Assembly (NCBI RefSeq): GCF_005473905.2
Contig: NZ_CP061336.1
Coordinates: 4,456,501-4,520,500, forward strand
DNA: 64,000 nt
Origin: Ruminiclostridium herbifermentans
GTDB lineage: Bacteria; Bacillota; Clostridia; Acetivibrionales; DSM-1351
Reading direction: 5' to 3'
Every line of letters begins with the position of its first letter. Position 1 is the first letter of the stretch. Under the pieces are notes generated by a model. That model saw only the letters and a list, made by a program, of their open reading frames with translations, was not told where the DNA came from and did no database searches. The position numbers and the translations under genes were made by a program. Below are positions 16,911-24,587 of the stretch, piece by piece.

Positions 16911-17039
16911 ATGACTTTTGACTTATTTACTGGGACTTATAAAATAATTGTAAAACCTCAAAAGAATAATCCATCATCTAAAAGACATAACCTCTTCGCT
17001 TTAGGGAAGATTGCATCTGAACTTAAAAATCCCAAATAG
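16911..17039 (+). pseudogene. Possible small ORF or gene remnant
   Basis: A 42-codon frame (MTFDLFTGTYKIIVKPQ...) with AGAGGTAGG before the ATG. The same frame is open for about 18 codons upstream with protein-like sequence, so it may be the end of a decayed gene. It lies in the 16663-17186 stretch, which has no other gene. Weakly supported. Confidence 0.25.
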
Positions 17040-17186
17040 AATATTTTGGATTTCTTAAGATTGACTGTTAAAATTAAAGGTGTACAATATTAAGTATAAG
17101 ATTTAATCGTGTGCTGTAATCAAAGATAGATAGTCTGAATATGCTGATTTTAATAGGGTCTGAGAGTGGTAGAGTAGCATTACCGA

Positions 17187-17290
17187 CTGGAAATCGTGTG
17201 ATGGGTGAAACTATCCGAGGGTTCGAATCCCTCTCTCTCCGCCAAAACAATGGCTTTCAGGATTTCATTCTGAGAGCCACTTTTGCGTTT
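17187..17290 (+). other. attR: Attachment site copy 3: tRNA-Ser(GGA) 3' part, island right border
   Basis: Same ~104-bp core as copies 1 and 2. The flanks differ from both: before it lies GGTAGAGTAGCATTACCGA, vaguely D-arm-like but not pairing with the acceptor or anticodon strands; after GCGTTT the sequence diverges (AGCGGTTAAC). It is therefore either the outer right end of the tandem island, or the end of a decayed element C. Four of seven acceptor positions would pair, which argues against a functional tRNA. Confidence 0.75.
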
Positions 17291-17309
17291 AGCGGTTAAC
17301 ACATTGTCT

Positions 17310-17561
17310 ATGAATACTTCATATAATTTTCTGTATTCAGCCTACTCAGAAATTGCTGAAGGTGGTACTCCAGTATCTAAATCTGTTTTAGCTGGTTATG
17401 TTGATACTGATAAAATTCAAAATCTTCAATTCTTGCTACACGGAAGAGATTCAATAACACCTTCTCTTACATCATATAAAGGCAACATATTATTCTTTAT
17501 CCATGATGTAGGATATGCAATTGAAGGCAAAACATCTGAAATGCTTAAATTAAAAAGTTAA
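17310..17561 (+). CDS. Hypothetical protein, probably 5'-truncated by the island
   Basis: An 83-residue frame (from MNTSYNFLYSAYSEI). No RBS before the ATG, and the frame is open back into the att core, so the 5' end may have been cut by integration. The sequence looks protein-like (ILFFIHDVGYAIEG) but I recognise no family. A second small open frame follows at 17601. Confidence 0.4.
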   Translation: MNTSYNFLYSAYSEIAEGGTPVSKSVLAGYVDTDKIQNLQFLLHGRDSITPSLTSYKGNILFFIHDVGYAIEGKTSEMLKLKS

Positions 17562-17600
17562 GATAAATAATGAACAAATTCAGATATAAAAATTCCATGT

Positions 17601-17750
17601 ATGAAATTAACAACGATTGGTAATCAGATTTTTAGTGTTACTGATGTAGAATATAAGTATGATAACATAGTTGCTATAGTTAAGTTTATAAAACAAAAAT
17701 ACAACTTAAAATTTGAGTTAATTAATAATATTGTAGTTGATGGTACCTAA
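17601..17750 (+). CDS. Possible small ORF, 49 residues
   Basis: MKLTTIGNQIFSVTDVEYKY... without RBS. Plausible amino-acid usage, but it could be debris of a larger gene together with 17310-17561. Confidence 0.25.
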   Translation: MKLTTIGNQIFSVTDVEYKYDNIVAIVKFIKQKYNLKFELINNIVVDGT

Positions 17751-17799
17751 CTACACTGGCAAAAAGATTCTATTCAGAAATAGGCTAATTTTAAGTAAA

Positions 17800-17826
17800 A
17801 GTAGGACTGCAACGTGCAGCCCTACT
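17800..17826 (-). terminator. Terminator of the DUF2589 operon
   Basis: AGTAGG-CTGCA/TGCAG-CCTACT hairpin overlapping the last stop codon of the operon, followed on the minus strand by TTTTACTT. Confidence 0.75.
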
Positions 17827-18100
17827 CTTCGATCCATGCAGGCCTCCTTGGGAAGCCCACATGATATGTTACTTTTTCCATCGTCAGTTCATGTTCGCCG
17901 ATCATATATCTTCCTATTGTTGTATCTTTTCCTATGATGATTCCTTTGGGATAATCATTTAAGCATCGGTTCAACAGCTTTTCCTGTTCCGCTCTGGATT
18001 GGTCAGATAAGGGATTGTTTGGATTGACACTTCCAATGGGTACAAGCTTTACGTAACATATATCTGTCAACGTAGATTTATTATTTTCCCGCAATGGCAT
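17822..18100 (-). CDS. Small protein of the DUF2589 operon
   Basis: A 92-residue protein; I chose the ATG at 18100 (MPLRENNKSTL) with AAAGGTG upstream. It overlaps the end of the DUF2589 gene by 20 bases in another frame, so translation is probably coupled. The C-terminal stretch IGRYMIGEHELTMEKVTYHVG followed by PRRPAWIEE looks like a conserved beta domain. No signal peptide or membrane segment. Family not recognised; its place at the operon end suggests a partner of the DUF2589 proteins. Confidence 0.65.
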   Translation of the reverse strand: MPLRENNKSTLTDICYVKLVPIGSVNPNNPLSDQSRAEQEKLLNRCLNDYPKGIIIGKDTTIGRYMIGEHELTMEKVTYHVGFPRRPAWIEE

Positions 18101-19235
18101 TACTATATTCACCTTTCTTCTTTAGCAAATCTGACTCTGTCTGACTTACAGTTTTCTGACTATCAACAGCGTTCTTTTGTGCAGCAGCCAATGCATTATA
18201 GAATTCTTCAGTTTTGGCATATTGCGCAATTTTAATTTTATCATCTACAGCCTTTAATCCAAACAATTCTGATACACCAGTCTGTTCTTCGTTGCTGTCT
18301 GCAATCATTTTGATATAATCTTTAACCATATTTTTAAAGTTATTCCATACCTGATTAATCTGATCCTGCGTCTGGCTGTATTCTTCTGCTAGCTTATCAT
18401 TCTCCTCCTTCTTTTTCTGAGCTTTTTCCTTTTCCTCATCGGTCTTGGCGTTCTTGATTTCGTCATCTTCGCCATTAAGTTCGTTAATCTTCTTTAGAAT
18501 ATTGCTCTGGTATACATTCAGTTGAGAATCAGCGATCTTTTTTATATTTATGATGTTACTCATAAGACCACTTTCTGCCGCACTCAATCTGCTCTCTAGC
18601 TGGCTGATTTCATTACGCAAGCTCTTTAAACGCTCTGCCTTGGCTTTTGCCTGCTCTGTCAGATCCTGTCCGTTGCCATCCTTCAGCGTTGAACTTACAA
18701 GTGAAGGTGCTACATTGGCTGCCATCATATCCAGTACTCTTGCAAGACCTTCTGGTGTACCATGGTTGGTAGCACGCACATCCACATGATATTTTGCGGA
18801 ATTATCAGTGCTTCTAGTATTTGCTTGGTGAACACTGACGCTACCTGTCACACTGACCTTGACAGGTCCAATTCTTGCTGAACCGGAGAGGGATAATCCC
18901 AAATCCAAGGATGATTCACTTTTCTCACTCTGCTTTACTTCCATATCAAATAAGATATTGACTTCATCAATCTGAAGATTTGGAATAGGCACAATGGCAA
19001 GCATCGGAACTTCCACCTTCATCTCGTCCAGATTGCTTGTTCCATCCTCATTCATGCTGCGCTTCTCATACTTAAAGGCTACATTTCTTACATTTCCATT
19101 GCTGTCAAACCCTACCTTGTTGATGAACTCCGCTGTAGAACTAGCTAGTCGGATGCTGGCATCTGAAGCTGCTGAAAGTGGGGCTCCGATAAGCTGATCC
19201 ATAGGAAGTCCTGAGAATTGTTGTGCAATTGACAT
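18081..19235 (-). CDS. DUF2589-domain protein, large
   Basis: A 384-residue protein. Residues 1-130 carry the DUF2589 pattern: PMDQLIGAPLSAA at the start, then EVPMLAIVPIPNLQIDEVNI and FDMEVKQ. Next come a Ser/Gly-rich beta segment (SLSGSARIGPVKVSVTGSVSV), a helix around residue 165, and from about 190 to the end long charged coiled-coil segments. No signal peptide or membrane segment, so cytoplasmic. GCGAGGT precedes the ATG. DUF2589 has no function I know of. The length of the coiled coil suggests it forms filaments or multi-subunit assemblies; that is inference. Confidence 0.8.
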   Translation of the reverse strand: MSIAQQFSGLPMDQLIGAPLSAASDASIRLASSTAEFINKVGFDSNGNVRNVAFKYEKRSMNEDGTSNLDEMKVEVPMLAIVPIPNLQIDEVNILFDMEVKQSEKSESSLDLGLSLSGSARIGPVKVSVTGSVSVHQANTRSTDNSAKYHVDVRATNHGTPEGLARVLDMMAANVAPSLVSSTLKDGNGQDLTEQAKAKAERLKSLRNEISQLESRLSAAESGLMSNIINIKKIADSQLNVYQSNILKKINELNGEDDEIKNAKTDEEKEKAQKKKEENDKLAEEYSQTQDQINQVWNNFKNMVKDYIKMIADSNEEQTGVSELFGLKAVDDKIKIAQYAKTEEFYNALAAAQKNAVDSQKTVSQTESDLLKKKGEYSNAIAGK

Positions 19236-19333
19236 AATTTCATACCTCGCTTTCTTTAAATATTTTTATTTTTAATGGGTGACTGGCGCTTTCTCAATCC
19301 TAAAATACACCCAAAAGAATATTTTTGTTTTAT

Positions 19334-19531
19334 TCAGTATTTAGGTTTGCTTATATTTGTCTTTCCTTGCTTCGCAGGCTCATAGTTAGTAATTGATATA
19401 CTTTCCACCCAAAGCATAGTTTTATTGATGCTAATATCTGTATCACAAAGCTGTCGCAAATTAAGCTCCATGATTATGTCGCTTAAATATGCCTCCACTT
19501 CTTCTCTTTCAACGTAATCATTAATTTTCAT
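19334..19531 (-). CDS. Small protein between the two DUF2589 genes
   Basis: A 65-residue protein; I chose the ATG at 19531 (MKINDYVEREEVEAYL) because AGGGAACGG precedes it and it then starts 10 bp after the upstream DUF2589 stop. The N-terminal half is an acidic helix, the C-terminal half a strand-rich segment (MLWVESISITNYEP) with a basic tail. No family recognised. A 98-bp gap separates it from the next gene. Confidence 0.55.
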   Translation of the reverse strand: MKINDYVEREEVEAYLSDIIMELNLRQLCDTDISINKTMLWVESISITNYEPAKQGKTNISKPKY

Positions 19532-19541
19532 GTACCGTTCC

Positions 19542-20447
19542 CTATTCATATTCCTTGTCCAAACCATAGGAGATTTCCATATCAATAATCTTCTTCTGAT
19601 ATTCCATTATTCGGTTGATAATTTTGGATTGTGCCATCATGTAATTGTCACGATCTAAATCATATGTACCTTCTTTAAGAGCATTCTTACTGTTCTTATG
19701 TAGTTTCTCCTGCTCTGTGATTGTATCGGAGATCTTCTGATGGAGCTGCTTTAAGCGGCTGATTTTCGCTTTCAGCTTCATTGTCTCAAGTACAATATTT
19801 TTCTGTTCCTCAGAGCCCAAATCTCCACTTACTGCTACTGGTGTACTGTCTATTTTCTTGGCTACCTGACTAGAGTTTAATGCATCTGTAAGTCTTAAGA
19901 TACCTTCTGTTGCAGGAATAGACGAAATATTCAGCTTATAGGATACTCTCGGTAGGAAGTCGCTTTCTCTCTGTGCTGGAGAGCAGATTCTAGCAACAAT
20001 CTTGCGTTCTTCTTCTTTCGGATTGTCTACTATTTTAATTTCTGTAGAAAAATCAATCTCTGCTTTTTCTACCGCTAAGTTTGTGATAGGTATAATGGAT
20101 AACAGAGGCACCTGTACCTTAAGGTTGTCCACGCTATAGCCATCATCACCTTCTGATCTGACCTGTTCATAAGCAATATTGATATTCTTCAGATGTATAA
20201 CTTCATCTTGTCCATCCTGCTTGCTCACTCCCATATTGCGGATTGCATCCACTATGTCAGCTCGTAGCTTTTGATTGGATATAGCAAGTGCATGGATTGG
20301 TGCATACACCAAATCATCCAATGGAATGAATTTGCTATCCATTATGGCAGCGTTTTTCTTTGTGTTTTCCGTTGTGTTTACCTTTGTGTTTGCCTTTGCC
20401 TTATCCTTATCTGTTCCACCATCATCTGACTGAACATTCTTTGACAT
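19542..20447 (-). CDS. DUF2589-domain protein, first gene of operon
   Basis: A 301-residue protein; ATG at 20447 chosen for AGGAGG seven bases upstream. After a ~45-residue hydrophilic Lys/Thr-rich tail, the DUF2589 region aligns by eye with its partner: PLDDLVYAPIHALA against PMDQLIGAPLSAA, and QVPLLSIIPITNLAVEKAEI against EVPMLAIVPIPNLQIDEVNI. The C-terminal third is coiled coil (KLKAKISRLKQLHQKISDTI). Cytoplasmic by sequence. It differs from its partner in tail and coil length, so the two may form a hetero-assembly. Confidence 0.8.
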   Translation of the reverse strand: MSKNVQSDDGGTDKDKAKANTKVNTTENTKKNAAIMDSKFIPLDDLVYAPIHALAISNQKLRADIVDAIRNMGVSKQDGQDEVIHLKNINIAYEQVRSEGDDGYSVDNLKVQVPLLSIIPITNLAVEKAEIDFSTEIKIVDNPKEEERKIVARICSPAQRESDFLPRVSYKLNISSIPATEGILRLTDALNSSQVAKKIDSTPVAVSGDLGSEEQKNIVLETMKLKAKISRLKQLHQKISDTITEQEKLHKNSKNALKEGTYDLDRDNYMMAQSKIINRIMEYQKKIIDMEISYGLDKEYE

Positions 20448-20859
20448 CTTATAACCTCCTAGTATAAATGATGTAGTCACTAAAACTACTCGGTTTAAAA
20501 TTTTATTCCTATTTTAAATTATATAAAGAGTTCTTTCTTCATCTCTTCACGCTATTATGTAACGATGTAGCATTTTTTCAGATCTGTAACAGATTTATAG
20601 CTACTTCCTTGAATTGAATCTTCATATGTAATCACCTCTCCAATAATTTTTATTTCGTATACATGTGATTCTTTTATTTTACAATAAATTAATAAATATT
20701 ACAACTTGATACATATATGTAATATAAATTATTTTTTCCCCTATTCTTCTTAAATTAATTGTCGGTGATTAGCTAAACATTAAACAAATAGCATAAATTA
20801 ATAAAAAGTTGTCATTTTACTGCTTTTTAGTTCTTTGACTTAATATAACCTGCAAGGAT

Positions 20860-20926
20860 ACATGAAATCTTGGGAGAGGAAGGTCAAGAACTTTTCAAAC
20901 ATATGAAAAAGAATAATAACCAATAA
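20860..20926 (+). pseudogene. C-terminal scrap of an unidentified gene
   Basis: The frame ending HEILGEEGQELFKHMKKNNNQ has strongly protein-like character but no start, and lies 40 bp before the terminator at 20964. Likely the tail of a deleted gene. The rest of 20448-21328 shows nothing I can support. Confidence 0.3.
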
Positions 20927-20963
20927 ACAATGGAAAAGCTTTCGGACAGTCTATCCAAAAGAA

Positions 20964-20996
20964 AAGGCTTTCGAGGTTTTATACCTTGAAAGCCTT
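20964..20996. terminator. Intrinsic terminator-like hairpin
   Basis: Perfect 9-bp stem AAGGCTTTC/GAAAGCCTT. The 3' side continues ATTTGCG, a weak T run. It may have ended the gene whose scrap lies at 20860-20926. Confidence 0.5.
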
Positions 20997-21328
20997 ATTT
21001 GCGTATTATAGGTTTTTTCTAACAATTGCTATCAACATCAGTTCAAACCTATCTATACTATTTAGGTAAAAGTATGCCATTATCTAATTAACAATCTTCA
21101 AACAATTCTTCTTGTACTATTAAAATTTTTACTACGAATTAAGTGTTTTATAAATAAGCGCAAAACATACGTCTTTTAAAAAGCCTTATACAAAGTATAA
21201 AGTTCTGTATTGTGATAAACATAGACAATTGTGTTAGACTTTAATCCAATTGAATAGATGGGGTTTTAGAAATCATAGTGTTATATATGCGGTAAAGTAT
21301 TTGTAGATATATCTATTTATAAGCATTT

Positions 21329-21580
21329 TTATGTAATATTTAACAATCTTATTTCATGATCATTTAAAGTTTCTTTTATGTCTTTAATATCTTTTTTTAT
21401 TTCAATAATATTTTCTAAGGTTTGGCTATATCCATCATATAAAGCTTTGGAATCTTCATTCTGTTTATTTTCAATAGTTAGGACATGTTTTTTTAAACTA
21501 GTTACATCACTTTTTAAGTCCTTTATGTCCAAGTCCATGCTGTTCAGCTTTTCTAAAATAAGTTTTAATGTTTCTTCCAT
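21329..21580 (-). CDS. Small coiled-coil protein
   Basis: An 83-residue protein made almost entirely of heptads (LKLILEKLNSMDLDIKDL, SLKKHVLTIENKQ, IIEIKKDIKDIKETLNDHE). No Cys, no signal peptide. Such short coiled-coil proteins are common and unannotated in Clostridia and phages. The ATG has GAAGAAAC-type weak RBS context. Function unknown. Confidence 0.6.
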   Translation of the reverse strand: MEETLKLILEKLNSMDLDIKDLKSDVTSLKKHVLTIENKQNEDSKALYDGYSQTLENIIEIKKDIKDIKETLNDHEIRLLNIT

Positions 21581-21811
21581 TTGTGTAACCCTCCGAAAAA
21601 GATTATATCACATATTAATAATATATATCTATAACTTTTGAAGAAACAATATTCATAATTTCTGCATTGTCTATATAAATTTTGGGTAATTTCTAAACCT
21701 TAGTTCTTTGACTGCACAAATCTAACTGGGTTAATTTAACTATATTAAACGAGGCAAAGGAAGATTGCAGGGGTATAGTAGATTTATCAATGAAAAGTTA
21801 TAAAAAGCCTA

Positions 21812-23251
21812 TTACTCCAAAACAGTTTCTGACTTTGTTTTTTTGTTAAGCAGGCGTCTAGATGTTAAAGCCACTCCACCTAAACAAATTACAGCTGCAG
21901 TTATATATACAATTCTCATACCATAAATAAAAACATCATTTCTTCCAACTACGAAATCTGTTACATGATATCCTATTTTGTAACTCATTCTATTATATAG
22001 AATTATAGTTGATAATGCTATTCCACATATCATACCCAGATTTCTCGTAAGGGCATTAACACTTCCGGCAATACCCAGCTTATCACGGGGAACTGTGGAC
22101 ATAACCAGCGAATTATTTGGTGCTTGAAATAATCCATTACCCAAAGCCATTAATGCTGTAAATGCTACTATAGTTGTTTTCGAAGAATTTTCAGTTAAGC
22201 TAGACATAAATAATAATCCAAGGCTTGAGAGTGACAGTCCAATCAAGGTTAAAACCTCAGAACCAAATTTATCTGACAAATATCCGCTCACTGGTGCAAT
22301 TATTGAGATAATCAAAGGATAGGTCATAATCACAAATCCAGCGGCTGATGGAGAAAAGCCCTTGACATCCTGAAGATAAAAGGGCTGAATAATATTTGAG
22401 CAAAAAATAGCTATAAAAGATAAAAACGCACAAAATATACTAAGCGAAAACAATTTATTTTTAAATATCTCTAACTGTAAAAGTGGATTTTCCTGCTTTC
22501 TTTCCACTTCAATAAACTTTATAAAGGCCAAAATAGAAACCCCAAAGCTACCCAGAATAATTGGATTTGAAAAGCCTAATTCTTGTCCTTTTCCAAGTGC
22601 CACGAACAGAGGAATTATAGTAAAAGCAAACAAAACAGCCCCAACCCCATCTAGTTTTTCCTTAATTGTTTTAGTTGTCTTAGGAAGCAGCTTAATACCA
22701 ATAAGCAAAGTTATTAAGCCTATTGGAACATTTATCAAAAATATATATTCCCACTTACCAGCGTCCAGAATAAATCCTCCTACAGCGGGCCCTAGTAAAG
22801 AGCCTAGAGCAACAAATGTTCCATTAATTCCCAAAGCCCTTCCTCTTTCATTTGGAGGGAATACCTCTGTGATAATGCCTTGATTGTTAGCCATAGTTCC
22901 AGCGGCTCCAATAGCCTGAATGACTCTTGACAAAACTAAAAATGAAAAGCTGCTTGTGATTCCGCAAAGCAAAGAGCCTAGTGTAAATAGCCCAATTCCA
23001 AATATAAATATCTTTGACTTTCCAATCATATCTCCCAATCGACCAAACACCAAAATAGTTGCTGATATTATAATTAAATAGCTTGTCACTACTAATTGAA
23101 TACTTGAGGATGATACATTTAAAACATCTGACATAACTGGTAAAGCTACGTTTACAATGCTTCCGTCTAACGTAGCCATAAAAGTCACCATTAAAACTGT
23201 TAATAAAATAACCCATTTGTTTTTGTAGCTGCGAGTATTTGTCGAATCCAT
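21812..23251 (-). CDS. MFS multidrug efflux transporter, DHA2 (14-TM) family
   Basis: A 479-residue protein; ATG at 23251 (MDSTNTRSYKN) chosen for AAGGAG at good distance. About 14 membrane helices. TM1 carries LDGSIVNVALP, the DHA2 motif D1; LVFGRLGDMIGKSK is motif A; ALGSLLGPAVGGFI is motif C of drug/proton antiporters. It should export drugs or similar compounds using the proton gradient. No regulator gene is adjacent. It resembles EmrB/QacA/LfrA types; substrate cannot be told. Confidence 0.9.
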   Translation of the reverse strand: MDSTNTRSYKNKWVILLTVLMVTFMATLDGSIVNVALPVMSDVLNVSSSSIQLVVTSYLIIISATILVFGRLGDMIGKSKIFIFGIGLFTLGSLLCGITSSFSFLVLSRVIQAIGAAGTMANNQGIITEVFPPNERGRALGINGTFVALGSLLGPAVGGFILDAGKWEYIFLINVPIGLITLLIGIKLLPKTTKTIKEKLDGVGAVLFAFTIIPLFVALGKGQELGFSNPIILGSFGVSILAFIKFIEVERKQENPLLQLEIFKNKLFSLSIFCAFLSFIAIFCSNIIQPFYLQDVKGFSPSAAGFVIMTYPLIISIIAPVSGYLSDKFGSEVLTLIGLSLSSLGLLFMSSLTENSSKTTIVAFTALMALGNGLFQAPNNSLVMSTVPRDKLGIAGSVNALTRNLGMICGIALSTIILYNRMSYKIGYHVTDFVVGRNDVFIYGMRIVYITAAVICLGGVALTSRRLLNKKTKSETVLE

Positions 23252-23485
23252 GTTAATCTCCTTGCGTGTATATTGTTTCATGTCTTATATTCAATGTAAT
23301 TTACGCTTTTCAAATTGCATTGAATATAAGACTTTTCCAAAATGCTTGAATAAATATTTCTAACTGCAATTTTATCTCTTATTTCTATAATTTACATTAG
23401 CACCATAATTAAAACTTTGCAAATGTTTATTTAATATATATTTTGTTGATTAAATATAATAAAAAGATAATCCTTCCATAAAAAA

Positions 23486-23525
23486 TTTTTATTTATATCA
23501 TCTACTTTTTATTTATATCATCTAC
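23486..23525. repeat. Perfect 20-bp tandem duplication in the Fic promoter region
   Basis: The unit TTTTTATTTATATCATCTAC occurs at 23486-23505 and 23506-23525, immediately before AT-rich promoter-like DNA (TTATAATATAAT near 23533). It could be a doubled operator site for the toxin-antitoxin pair or simply replication slippage. Confidence 0.6.
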
Positions 23526-23610
23526 TATTGTGTTATAATATAATGTTTTATAAAAGATAATATTTGTGTCATAATATATTTATAAACTAATAATCGGAAG
23601 GTTGATTTTT

Positions 23611-23811
23611 ATGAGGAAAATGTCAGAAAATCAAATTCAAAAAGCTATCTCAAATGTAACTGCTACACTTGCTGTAGAGGGGCTTAAAGCAAACAAAGTT
23701 ACAATTAGTTACGGGAGAAAGTTCTTTAATGATGAAATTAGTATAGATGAAGCTATCAAATTAACGACTAGAAGAATTTTATTAAAAAAAGAGCGTATGG
23801 TTAGGTCATGA
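23611..23811 (+). CDS. vbhA-like: VbhA-type Fic antitoxin
   Basis: A 66-residue protein; ATG at 23611 chosen for GGAAGG upstream. Residues TLAVEG match the inhibitory motif (S/T)xxxE(G/N) of class I Fic inhibitors, whose Glu blocks ATP gamma-phosphate binding in the toxin. The rest (LTTRRILLKKER) fits the small helical antitoxin_VbhA fold. The stop overlaps the Fic start by four bases (ATGA), the usual toxin-antitoxin coupling. Probably still expressed although the toxin is broken. Confidence 0.8.
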   Translation: MRKMSENQIQKAISNVTATLAVEGLKANKVTISYGRKFFNDEISIDEAIKLTTRRILLKKERMVRS

Positions 23812-24430
23812 CATTTTCAAGATACGATTGTGAGGAATTTGTTCAATCAATTTATTGTTATCCTGATACAAACATCTTAAAGAATAAACTTGAAATAAAT
23901 GATTTCCAACTTTTAAAAGAAGCAGAAACACAATTCACACAATTAAGATTATATAAACTGCAGCGTAAACCTATTAATAGCGTGAACCTATTAATGGAAG
24001 GTTTTCTATAGCACATTTATTAAAAATACACAAGTATATATTTCAAGACATTTACTACTTCGCTGGTAAAATACGTGAAGAATCAATCATTAAGGGTAAT
24101 ACAAAATTTTGCGAAAGCCAGTTTATAAAAGAAAACCTTAAAAACATCCTAAATGAGTTAAAAGCTGAAAGATATCTAATAGGTAAGGGTATAGATAACT
24201 TCGCAAATAGATCTGCTTATTACATGGCTGAATTGAACTTCATTCATCCATTCAGAGAAGGTAATGGAAGAGCCCTAAGAGAGTTTATTAGGTGTCTTGG
24301 TATAAAATGTGGATATATTATAAACTGGGATGCTATTGATAAAGATGTATTGCTTAGTGCTTCAATTCTATCTGTAAAGGATTCAGCTGAATTAGCAAAT
24401 TGTATTAGGGCTTGTATAGAAAAAGAATAA
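23808..24430 (+). pseudogene. fic: Fic AMP-transferase toxin, frameshifted
   Basis: Starts at 23808, overlapping the antitoxin, and reads normally to about 23978. Then a 17-bp tandem duplication (23962-23978 and 23979-23995, one mismatch) shifts the frame; without it the protein reads through PINGRFSIAHLLKIHKYIFQ into the rest of the gene. The catalytic motif HPFREGNGRALREF (fits HPFx(D/E)GNGRxxR) is intact at ~24239. Fic enzymes transfer AMP to target proteins such as gyrase. As written, the toxin ends after 67 residues and lacks its active site. Confidence 0.85.
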
Positions 24431-24445
24431 GTTATGTAATTTCAA

Positions 24446-24480
24446 AAAGGCTCTCAAGTTAATCCCTGAAAGCCTTTTTT
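24446..24480 (+). terminator. Terminator after fic
   Basis: AAAGGCT/AGCCTTT stem followed by further Ts, 16 bp after the fic stop. Confidence 0.75.
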
Positions 24481-24587
24481 ATTTCATTAAATACTCTACC
24501 CTCTCATATAAGAATATCAGCACTCATTCTTATCAATAGGTTATTTTAATTAGTTTCTACCTAACAAACTAAATTTCAATTTTCATA

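Noticed and set aside
20560-20640. A tiny minus-strand peptide (15 or 26 codons) behind GGAGAGG upstream of the DUF2589 operon
   Set aside because: RBS is good but the frames are too short and ambiguous, without maturation genes that would suggest a peptide product.
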